Made by a program: the position numbers and the translations under genes. A DNA stretch of 64,000 nt from Candidatus Rifleibacteriota bacterium (lineage in GTDB: Bacteria; Muiribacteriota; Ozemobacteria; Ozemobacterales; Ozemobacteraceae). The stretch lies in contig JANJUX010000026.1 of the NCBI GenBank assembly GCA_024710355.1, forward strand, positions 1 to 64,000. The letters run 5' to 3'. This document shows positions 8,001 through 14,606 of this stretch, one piece after another (the first letter of the stretch is position 1; every line of letters begins with the position of its first letter). The notes under the pieces are model-generated. The model searched no databases. It was not told the DNA's origin and saw nothing but the letters and a program-made list of their open reading frames with translations.

Positions 8001-9430
8001 AGCATATACAGAGAACCATGCCCGTCGGCGCCGATTTTATCGGGCAGAACTCCGTCAGCGCTGACGTTGATTTCACTGGGAATACCGTTGGTGCCGTTTT
8101 CGTTACGAACGAAGCAGTAGACACTGCCTTTGGTGGCATCGTAGGCGTAAATCATGCCGCCAGTCTGCCACCACTGGTCAGAAACGGCTACGTCGGTGAG
8201 CTGGTTCAGCTTCATGCTTGCCGGAGCGTTGGCCTCAGTCAGCCACTGGTTGATCTGGTTAAGCCCAAGCAGGTAGACATAGTTGCCGGTTTCGCTTTTT
8301 GAGCTGATGCCGAGAAATTTACAGGTGAGATCGCCGCCATTGCCGACCAGCTGGTCGTTGATGTTGGAGCCGGTCAGGGTAAAGCTGGTAGAATCCTGGT
8401 CGCGGCGGTAGAGATAAGTGCGGTTGACGATCGATGAATAGATGCACGACAGATACGGGCTCGGAACCCCTGGCATGGCAGCACCGTCGACCCTGGCAAT
8501 ACAACCGTCGCAGCACTCACCGTTCATGTCCATGGTGCCGGTGACGCGGGCGAGGACATTAGCCACATCGCGGTCGAGAGTCGGTGTCGACGCGCCCGAA
8601 TCGATGCGATATTTGAAAAGCTTAAGGTTGCGATAGGCTCCGAAAAGGTTTTCGCGGATCATACGGCGAACCCAGCCACCGCGGATCCATCCGCTGCCAG
8701 GGTTGTTGCCGGCACAGCAGACGGCCCATGGGCCTCTGGTTGGCGGGGAGCCATCGGTTCGCTGGTTATACTGTTCACTTGCCGGCGGCGGGTTTGCGGT
8801 AGTGCGCCGGTTTGCGGCGGCAGTACCGTAAGTCCAGTTGCTCCAGACAACGACGTCAGCAGAATGATAAAAGCCTCTGCCCATCGGATACCAGTAATAC
8901 CCAGGCATGGTGGCAACTGCTGTCGGAACAGTATTGCACGGGTAGTCGATGCCGCCGAACAGTGAGTTTATGGTGCCTGCCGGGTGATTGCCCCGCCCGG
9001 TCGGGCTGGCATTCGGAGCGCCATGAAATCGATGCACGGTATAGGGCGGCACTTCGCTGAAATTATAGACGTTGGTTGTTGCGCTCATGACGATGCGTCT
9101 TGGGGCCATCTGCCCGGTCAAACTTGTCAAAGCGCCTTCGGTTCCGGCGAAGGTGAACAGGTCTTTATCTGACTTCAGTAAAACCGTGTTCCACTTCTGG
9201 GCTGCGGTAATACCATAGGCGTCGCCGGGATCATACAAAGGCACTGATGAAGCCCCTGCGACCAGGTTGTTGAGAGCCCATACGGCCCTGGCATTGCCTT
9301 CACCCACGAGAACGTAGCAGTCGCCGTTCTGTTCATAAAATGGATGCAGCCGTTCCTGGGCGGTCGCCGGAAAACAGGCCATGGCAAGGCAGATAGCTGC
9401 CAGAACCAGTTTCTGAAACATTTTTTTCAT
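5009..9430 (-). CDS. giant secreted protein, possible pilus-tip or adhesin component
   Basis: This 1473-residue protein has a signal peptide (1-24, ending FPATAQ) and no further membrane segment. The mature part is rich in aromatic, glycine and asparagine residues and looks like repeated beta structure. Segments about residues 300-500 (VYLLGLNQINQW, MIYAYDATKGSVYCF, GADGHGSLYML) resemble propeller blades, and the C-terminal 150 residues resemble a PKD/Ig-like fold (QPGRYKVILEISDN). Cysteine pairs such as ECCDGC suggest disulfides. It precedes three minor-pilin genes with a four-base overlap, the position relation seen between PilY1 and minor pilins, although I see no PilY1 sequence motif. A tip-adhesin role is inference. 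The start has a GGAGGGAG ribosome-binding site. Confidence 0.6.
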   Translation of the reverse strand: MKKMFQKLVLAAICLAMACFPATAQERLHPFYEQNGDCYVLVGEGNARAVWALNNLVAGASSVPLYDPGDAYGITAAQKWNTVLLKSDKDLFTFAGTEGALTSLTGQMAPRRIVMSATTNVYNFSEVPPYTVHRFHGAPNASPTGRGNHPAGTINSLFGGIDYPCNTVPTAVATMPGYYWYPMGRGFYHSADVVVWSNWTYGTAAANRRTTANPPPASEQYNQRTDGSPPTRGPWAVCCAGNNPGSGWIRGGWVRRMIRENLFGAYRNLKLFKYRIDSGASTPTLDRDVANVLARVTGTMDMNGECCDGCIARVDGAAMPGVPSPYLSCIYSSIVNRTYLYRRDQDSTSFTLTGSNINDQLVGNGGDLTCKFLGISSKSETGNYVYLLGLNQINQWLTEANAPASMKLNQLTDVAVSDQWWQTGGMIYAYDATKGSVYCFVRNENGTNGIPSEINVSADGVLPDKIGADGHGSLYMLRTEYEPVNTTSFRDGNENRKFANGTMAGGIPLFRAEYKQNVYKTVYRRLYDQGGRIEKLNNRVKLGTNTFVRDYITSDNNINSAKIWVSGFVQLAPIINSNIRTELAVINSPSPPRPSSLEARTDCVGPMVSATTGFENAVPDANGDYTDDKDYWFMVENAPYFDANEVNLGNVGEDTNSNGRIGQFPNTIQKSSIRYYWKVIQTHDRYGALMTAPATILDMETDGVSGDYLFLFPPGAGKFRVGVKVTYRYYDYRDLPVGALSSRKGDVLKPPLTEVPLVSAGQDSENYAWSVISIKQVPPVISPQDRGVIMSGIGTSANPNDPMLSNYKPGPTALGYGCNNALWGNERCRHTFCNPANTSLAPTGFILDGSSLVPSKAVQNADGSWKLEYSTTPSYWSLRLRESNYNLARGVNRVASMTSEEPPEPEDDNLIPGSVRWVGGLSVTWKSELKRGSEVIIDKQINTTQAALPLTQLRQLFPVPSEPASYTLSVDFRRTYRYEIYQEVWRRVGGTLVRETKPVPRVINMRIWSDAEVLVTDNTPPNRFYLNPYADISNSSTSPVSQAYFINNNTLYGTTGEGLNETESPPAGNPAQLIFVVGDNNPMANSSIGNPGRDPYHSTVAGIGSKLRVYHNTSNQIGTFTYDTVHGIMPPNVAPGSTMTAEQAEQRRWYSSGSNASYKLAAAAINSQAEFDTITGTSGLYNKSFSYRVYTINLSDLAHFSRELAKDGNQRWGYNGSWSPRMHPQHANNSSGYKNLEFGLAWREACYSAGNDLSIAAQKSGQIVVRDNDRPNAFVRASQDKYLDQNFMVPNNIETGTGAIPPAWVRFSAPGMNESVNNGPENWNRDDNTAAFAPPFRLSAGQVTNVLFPAGQELEVDVPVRFETLTADNAGTVATLTYKIVDAAGTTLADGTFGANLPLQYVFRQPGRYKVILEISDNATTWPSNPAAYASDAVPGTSPGVSPQVNKRKVEAVFDVVPTRLDFRVIERNRIGQ

Positions 9431-9469
9431 AAGCTCCCTCCTTGTAGAGAAGCCCGGTCAGAGCGGAGG

Positions 9470-10648
9470 TCAGTAGTTACGTTCACGCACGGCAGGGTCA
9501 CGGTCGAAGTTAAGGTAATTTCTCAGAGTTACCATGAAGGCGTTTTTCACTGAATCGGGCACCTTATAGCGGTCGAAAAGCTGGCGGGCCACCCAGGGGG
9601 TAAGATCGATACCGCCCATGATGAACATTCGGCCGTTTGAAAAGCCCGCGACTCTCTCAGGCAGGTAATTGCGAAATTCGAGATACTGGGTAAGATTGCT
9701 CTGCATGCCGAGCGAGCGCCCGACGATCAGATGTTCAGGCGGCAGAGGGCTGCCATCAGGACCCTGTACCGTTGCGGCAAATGCCGGGTCGATGGTGAGA
9801 TTGTTGAAAGAGTGGAACAGCGAAGAGGAAACGACGTCAGGAGCCTCATCGGTGGCCGGTATCATCTTCAGTTTTTCTTTGCGCTGAGGCGAGCGCATGG
9901 CAAAGGAGTTGTCGATTACCGTGGCGATTTTACCTTCTTCGGCCGCCTTCTTTATCAGGGTATCGATCTCGTCTCTGATCTTTGTAAGACGTGCTGCGGT
10001 TTCTTCACTGGTAAGATAAACTGCCTGCAGCGATTTTTCTTCGTTGATGCGTATCTGGTCGGTGATTTTTATCAGCTCATCGTCAATTTTTTTTATTTTG
10101 GCATCGATCTGAGCTGCGGTTTTGTCGGATTCTTCCGGGCTGGCGGCGCCGGCCAGGCGACTGTTGATGATTTCGAGCCGCCCCTGCAGATCGACGCGTC
10201 TGGCGGCAAAAAGTCTTTCTGAATCACGATCTGCCGGCTTCTGGCGTTTGAGTTCTTCGAGTGAGCTTTCGAGCAATGCTTTTTCCTTGTGGAACTTTTC
10301 AATGTCGCCAGGGGCCGGGGCACCGTCAGTGCGGCTTTTCTGCTGCACCAGGCTGAATCTTTCCTGGAACAGCCTGGTCTGACGTTCTCTGAGTGGCGCG
10401 TTTTCTTTGCCGGCACGGTCATGTGCGGCTTTCAGCTCGCCGATGGTTTTTTCGATATTTCTCTCGCCTTTTTCACGAAAAAATCGGCCATTGCTGTAAT
10501 CGAAGCCGTTCATCTCGGGGTGCAGCATCAGAAGTATGCGTGTGTCCACAGTTGCCCAGCCACCTTCGGCGGCCAGCGGGCTGGTGCCGGCCATGGCGTT
10601 GAAAATCAGAATCATGAAAAATAAGGCTGTCTTGACTGAATTTCTCAT
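9470..10648 (-). CDS. exported OmpH/Skp-like coiled-coil protein, long paralogue
   Basis: A signal peptide (1-27) is followed by TVDTRILLMLHPEMNGFD, a long charged coiled coil (about residues 55-230) and then KIATVIDNSFAM, which corresponds to the strand after the coiled coil in Skp/OmpH chaperones. Unlike Skp (about 160 residues), it has about 130 extra C-terminal residues. It shares the VDTR-x-LL-x-x-HP-x-x-x-x-FD opening with the next gene upstream, so the two are paralogues. The four-base overlap (10645-10648) couples their translation. It could act as a periplasmic chaperone or scaffold for the large secreted protein encoded next; that is inference. Confidence 0.6.
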   Translation of the reverse strand: MRNSVKTALFFMILIFNAMAGTSPLAAEGGWATVDTRILLMLHPEMNGFDYSNGRFFREKGERNIEKTIGELKAAHDRAGKENAPLRERQTRLFQERFSLVQQKSRTDGAPAPGDIEKFHKEKALLESSLEELKRQKPADRDSERLFAARRVDLQGRLEIINSRLAGAASPEESDKTAAQIDAKIKKIDDELIKITDQIRINEEKSLQAVYLTSEETAARLTKIRDEIDTLIKKAAEEGKIATVIDNSFAMRSPQRKEKLKMIPATDEAPDVVSSSLFHSFNNLTIDPAFAATVQGPDGSPLPPEHLIVGRSLGMQSNLTQYLEFRNYLPERVAGFSNGRMFIMGGIDLTPWVARQLFDRYKVPDSVKNAFMVTLRNYLNFDRDPAVRERNY

Positions 10649-11403
10649 TTTTTGAGCCCCTTTGTGCGTTCTTCGATCAATTTGACTGCTTCAAGCCTGA
10701 CGTCTCTGGCACCAACCGGAATAACACTGGCATCGAGCCCGAGTTTTCCGGCCCACCAGCTGTCGGCTGCGTCGAGCCAGGCCGCGAATTCGGGGCTGGA
10801 AGCGATGGCGGGGTCTTTCCAGAGACGGGCATGCAGGTTGGCAGATAAGGCTGGCGGGGTTGCTTTCGGTTTGGCGACAATTGGCAGAAGCTCTGCACTG
10901 TCGATGATGACATCAGTTTTATGCGTTTCTTTCAGCTGCCTGAGAACTGCCCTGATGTCGGCAGCAATTTCGTTTATCTGAGGCATGGTCGAAGCTTCGG
11001 GCGTCACTCCGGGCCGGCCAGGCACGAGGCGCGCATTATAGGCACGAATCTGCAGCATTGCCAGCCTTGACTCGACTTCGCGCTTTTCTGCCAGGAAGGC
11101 ACGCTCGGCTGCGGCACGGTCGGGTACCGGCACGTTTTTGAGCTTTTCCTGCAGGTGTTTGGGGGAGGCCAGCAGCCAGGCATCGAGGCGGCGAATTTCG
11201 GCAACCAGCTGGTCGACGCCTTCCTGCCCACCTTCGACAAATTCAGAAGAAGTGCCGCGAAACCTGGCGGTTTGCGGGTCAAATTGCGTGAACAGGGGGT
11301 GAGCAAGCAACATCAGGCGGGTATCGACCATGATGGGCTCTGCCTGCACAACGGGCAGGGCAATGACGCCTGCCATAAAAATCAAGAGAAGTTTTTTCAG
11401 CAC
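10645..11403 (-). CDS. exported OmpH/Skp-like protein, short paralogue
   Basis: GTG is the likely start. A signal peptide (1-21) precedes MVDTRLMLLAHPLFTQFD, the same opening as the downstream paralogue, and a shorter helical section. KTDVIIDSAELLP (about residues 161-173) matches the post-coil strand of OmpH-like proteins. The helical arm is far shorter than in the 392-residue paralogue, so if both are Skp-like they would form unequal partners. No other family is recognisable. It lies in the secretion/pilin run, 76 bases after the gene ending at 11480. Confidence 0.5.
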   Translation of the reverse strand: MLKKLLLIFMAGVIALPVVQAEPIMVDTRLMLLAHPLFTQFDPQTARFRGTSSEFVEGGQEGVDQLVAEIRRLDAWLLASPKHLQEKLKNVPVPDRAAAERAFLAEKREVESRLAMLQIRAYNARLVPGRPGVTPEASTMPQINEIAADIRAVLRQLKETHKTDVIIDSAELLPIVAKPKATPPALSANLHARLWKDPAIASSPEFAAWLDAADSWWAGKLGLDASVIPVGARDVRLEAVKLIEERTKGLKK

Positions 11404-11479
11404 CTGTTTAGTGTACCTCCCATCCGTTCTCTCTTATATCCTAACAAGGCGGGGGTAGATGCAGCAATGAAAAAGTTTT

Positions 11480-12250
11480 TTACGGTGTGTTGAAGAACTG
11501 GCGGTTGAGAAGTGATTGCTTGAAACTGATAAAGCGATTCAGCAGCACCTGAAATGCTGCGTGTCCTGCAGGGGAGAGGCGGTTTTCGCTGCCACCCGAA
11601 GCGGCATGAAAAATGTTGAAGTGTGCGTCGAGCTGGTCAAGTTCTGCAGTCTCAGAAGCAAGAAGAAGTGGCCTGAATTCGGCAGTGGCTCTATGCAGAT
11701 GATTTTCGCCGATCAATTTCTGCAGCTCTGTGTGATCACCAAAAAATGGCCGCAGCGAGAAAATCGCCAGTTCGATATCGAGAAATTTACGCATCTTCTG
11801 GTGATCGTTTATTACGGCGCTGACGAGCGAAATGCGGGTGATCGTGGCTTCAAGAATCTCGTGAATGAGGGTCATGTCGTCACTGTCGAGTTGTCGGCGC
11901 ACTTTGCCAAGATCGCGTGAAATATTCATCAGCAGCCCCGAAACCGGGGAAAAACCGGGGTTGGAGTTCTGTGACGTAAGGGTGGTCAGTTCTGTGGCTG
12001 TCTGCAGCCAGTTTTCCATGACTTCACGATGAAGTCTGCGGGCAGCGGCAATATTGAAACCATTCAGGTATTCGCCCGTCTGTTGAATTTTCTGGCAGAT
12101 GGCCAGGGTCTTTGTGGTGATTTCCTTTTGGATGCTTGAGCCGGTCAGAATGGTCAGCATCGAGCTGTCGCAGGCCCGAACCGGGCTGGCTGCGGCCAGC
12201 GACAATAAAAGCACCGGCAGAACGGCGGCCTGTCTGAAGCTTCTGTTCAT
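11480..12250 (-). CDS. unknown exported helical protein
   Basis: This 256-residue protein is not recognised. Residues 1-26 are a signal peptide ending SPVRAC, where the cysteine could be lipid-modified although the preceding residues are a poor lipobox. The rest is predominantly alpha-helical with amphipathic character. It begins within the last four bases of the TPR gene, so it is translated together with it. Its place in a run of exported proteins suggests a periplasmic or outer-membrane role, without anything more specific. Confidence 0.55.
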   Translation of the reverse strand: MNRSFRQAAVLPVLLLSLAAASPVRACDSSMLTILTGSSIQKEITTKTLAICQKIQQTGEYLNGFNIAAARRLHREVMENWLQTATELTTLTSQNSNPGFSPVSGLLMNISRDLGKVRRQLDSDDMTLIHEILEATITRISLVSAVINDHQKMRKFLDIELAIFSLRPFFGDHTELQKLIGENHLHRATAEFRPLLLASETAELDQLDAHFNIFHAASGGSENRLSPAGHAAFQVLLNRFISFKQSLLNRQFFNTP

Positions 12251-13794
12251 TGTGCTGTCAGCCCAGGGATCGGAATTCGCGGGGTCTGGATTCTGGCCGG
12301 TCGAGCCTCTGTGGTGGCGAGGCGTTCAAGAGCGGCGCGGGCTTCAGTAGAAAAACCGCTGCCGGAATGTTCCTTGAGTAAATTTTCATAGGCATTGCTG
12401 GCTTCTTCAGGAGTGGCAGAGGTTTCGAGGAAACGGGCATATTCGAGCATGGCGCGTGGTGATCGGCCTGAGAGCGCGACGAATTTTTCGTAATGCTGTC
12501 TGGCGCGGTCGCGGTCACCCTGACTGACGGCAGCTGAAGCCTGTAATAGACTGATTTCCGGGCGATCCCCATTTTTGGCGGCCTGATCGAGAATTCTGCC
12601 GGCTCCAGCCAGATCACCGCTGACAAGCAGCCCTTCAGCTTCGGTAAGCATGGCATCTATGCTTTCCGGGTGTTTCTGCTGAATATTTCTGGCTTCTTCA
12701 AGGCCCTGCGGGACATGGAAATTTCTGATCATTGCCAGGGCGAGCATGGCGCGGTATTCAGGGTTGTCAGGGTTAGCCTGAACCGCTATTTTTGCCTCTT
12801 CTGACGCTTCTGCATACATGCGGTCTTCCATGAGCAGTCGGGCTTTGAGCAGTCTGGCCCTGGCATTTTCGGGTCTGGTCGAGAGGATCTGGTTGACCGC
12901 CGCGGTTGCTGAGGCGTTGAAGCCCCTGGCATACTGAATTTCGGCCAGCCCCGCCGCCGCGTCCTGTATTTCGGGGTGGTTTTTTATAAGAGTTTTAAAG
13001 GCGTTTTCGGCTTCAGAATATTTTTTCTGACGCAGATAAATCTCGGCAAGATTCAGTCGGCAGAAAATATCGTTCTGCAGGCTGAGAGCCTTGTTAAAGT
13101 GCTTTTCAGCTTTTTCATACTGCTGCAGCGACATGCAGCTCGACCCGGCGAGAAAGCTGGTTTCGAATTCGCGGCTGCCATTGTCGACAGCTTTGTCAAA
13201 GTGTCTGATTGCCTGCAGGTAGTCACGCTGGTTGAAAGCGACGACGCCTAGCAGGTGCCAGGCACGCGCGCTGCGTGGTTCGCGGTCAGTGATTTTTTTA
13301 AGAATCAGGGAAGCGGAAGCGTAGTTTTCTTCGTCGATCATTGACTGCGCCTGATCAAGCTCGGTTACTTTCTTTTCTTGGCGGGGTGTCGAAACGGGCC
13401 GGGAGGCAGCGGTCGGCTCATTGGCCTGCCGGACTGTCTCACTGTTTTCAGCGCCTGCAGTTATCGGTCGGGTCAGCGAGAATTGCTGTTGTTCAAGCTG
13501 TTGCACAATGATGCGGTATTGTGGCTGCCCCGGGAAACGCTCGGCGAGAACGCGCGCATGCGGCAGTGCCTTTTTGCTTCTGCCACTGCTGTTAAGACTG
13601 AACACCAGATAATATCTGGCCAGATCGTTAGCTGGTTCCATTTGTACGACCTGCTCCAGGTATTCAGCTGCCCCGGCAAAGTCACCAGCAGAATAAAGCC
13701 GCATGCCCTGGGCGTAGATTCCGGAGGCCAGGTTTTGTGCCGCTGCTGCAAGTGTCAGAAGCAGAAATGAGAATATGATTAGGTGTTTTTTCAT
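12247..13794 (-). CDS. exported TPR-repeat protein
   Basis: A signal peptide (1-19, ending AAAAQ) is followed by about ten tetratricopeptide repeats across 515 residues, with typical repeat cores such as ARAWHLLGVVAFNQRDYLQA, and by a proline-rich C-terminal end (RIPIPGLTAQ). Exported TPR proteins often act as assembly lipoproteins for pili (PilF/PilW role) or as secretion scaffolds; a lipid anchor is absent here. It is the first gene of the minus-strand run ending at 1131, with nothing coding on that strand for about 120 bases upstream. Its four-base overlap with the next gene supports an operon. Confidence 0.8.
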   Translation of the reverse strand: MKKHLIIFSFLLLTLAAAAQNLASGIYAQGMRLYSAGDFAGAAEYLEQVVQMEPANDLARYYLVFSLNSSGRSKKALPHARVLAERFPGQPQYRIIVQQLEQQQFSLTRPITAGAENSETVRQANEPTAASRPVSTPRQEKKVTELDQAQSMIDEENYASASLILKKITDREPRSARAWHLLGVVAFNQRDYLQAIRHFDKAVDNGSREFETSFLAGSSCMSLQQYEKAEKHFNKALSLQNDIFCRLNLAEIYLRQKKYSEAENAFKTLIKNHPEIQDAAAGLAEIQYARGFNASATAAVNQILSTRPENARARLLKARLLMEDRMYAEASEEAKIAVQANPDNPEYRAMLALAMIRNFHVPQGLEEARNIQQKHPESIDAMLTEAEGLLVSGDLAGAGRILDQAAKNGDRPEISLLQASAAVSQGDRDRARQHYEKFVALSGRSPRAMLEYARFLETSATPEEASNAYENLLKEHSGSGFSTEARAALERLATTEARPARIQTPRIPIPGLTAQ

Positions 13795-13860
13795 TTTCAG
13801 ACCGCTGCCGCTAATTCTAACAGAGTTTTCAGACCCCGACCACTTTTCTAAAAACTGACA

Positions 13861-13884
13861 GGCTCCCGTTTTTATGCGGGAGCC
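13861..13884 (-). terminator. rho-independent terminator of the basic exported protein gene
   Basis: An 8-bp stem (GGCTCCCG at 13861-13868 with CGGGAGCC at 13877-13884) is followed on the minus strand by TGTCAGTTTTTAG. It lies 29 bases after the stop at 13913 and isolates that gene from the downstream TPR operon. Confidence 0.8.
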
Positions 13885-13912
13885 CGTCGGTAAAATTTTG
13901 TTTTCGCTTAAA

Positions 13913-14263
13913 TCAGGCTTTTTTGCCTTTGCTTACTTTGCGGAAGTGACCGTTGGTAAGGGTTTTATTACCTTTTTTGTAGTGGCCCTTCACGAAGGTT
14001 TTCTTGGCTTTTTTGCCGGTGATGGCTGATTTGGCTTTTACAGCTGAATCAACAACGGCATTCTGAGCGGCAGCGCCGGTTTTAACGATGGCCTTTTTGG
14101 TTTTCTTAACAGCCTTTTTGACATTCTTTTTAACGGTTTTAGCCATTTTCTTGAAGCATGAGGTTTCTTTTTTGGCGGCCATTACAGAAGAAACTTCAGC
14201 GGAGCCGGCGAACAGACCAACGGTTACCAGTGCTACCGAAAGAACTTTAAACAGGTTTTTCAT
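13913..14263 (-). CDS. small highly basic exported protein
   Basis: A 116-residue protein with a signal peptide (about 1-29, ending SVMA) and a mature part that is very rich in lysine and alanine (KKMAKTVKKNVKKAVKKTKK). It then has GHYKKGNKTLTNGHFRK, related to the VKGHYRK-type repeat of small exported proteins. It has its own strong terminator, a GGAGGT ribosome-binding site and a plausible promoter, so it is probably an abundant single-gene transcript. An exported polycation might bind nucleic acid, lipopolysaccharide or acidic exopolymer; that is inference. One cysteine (CFKKM) lies near the mature N-terminus. Confidence 0.65.
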   Translation of the reverse strand: MKNLFKVLSVALVTVGLFAGSAEVSSVMAAKKETSCFKKMAKTVKKNVKKAVKKTKKAIVKTGAAAQNAVVDSAVKAKSAITGKKAKKTFVKGHYKKGNKTLTNGHFRKVSKGKKA

Positions 14264-14319
14264 ACTTATACCTCCGTGGGTTTCTTATTGATTGCTGGTT
14301 TCAAGCTTTAATGTCTTGA

Positions 14320-14325
14320 ATTATA
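14320..14325 (-). promoter_or_regulatory. -10 box for the basic exported protein gene
   Basis: On the minus strand the sequence reads TATAAT about 57 bases before the start at 14263. No good -35 hexamer lies 17 bases upstream, so the assignment rests on the -10 box and position only. Confidence 0.4.
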
Positions 14326-14521
14326 AGAATAAAAACTCGAACCCGTAACCCCCCGGCTTATTTTTTTTTAAATACATGTCTGAACCCTTTAAATTCAGGG
14401 GTTTTCTCGATTGTTGCGGGCTCGATGCTGAAAAAAGTTTACTGATTTTTACCGGCATTTCTGTTGTAATATGTATACTGATAAACAAAAACGGGTTGGT
14501 ACAAAGTTCAGACTTCACCAT

Positions 14522-14549
14522 TTGAAAAATTATCAATAGCCGCTATGGT
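14522..14549 (+). promoter_or_regulatory. candidate promoter of the hybrid kinase gene
   Basis: TTGAAA (14522-14527) and TATGGT (14544-14549) are separated by 16 bases and lie about 58 bases before the kinase start. The match is moderate. Confidence 0.3.
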
Positions 14550-14606
14550 AAAGAATTGGTTTGCAACCGTTCCCCGAAGCCGGCTTGAACCGAAAGGATT
14601 CTTGTT

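Larger units (their letters stand above)
14264..14606. other. 343-base intergenic region between divergent genes
   Basis: This AT-rich stretch separates the basic exported protein (minus) from the hybrid kinase (plus). It contains a perfect TATAAT box read on the minus strand (14320-14325) and a candidate plus-strand promoter (14522-14549). The central part (about 14345-14480) has a T run and no coding signal I trust. A 71-codon minus-strand frame through it has no ribosome-binding site or recognisable sequence. Confidence 0.5.

Noticed and set aside
14321..14536. A 71-codon minus-strand frame in the intergenic region
   Set aside because: No ribosome-binding site and no recognisable sequence; it covers the promoters of both neighbours.
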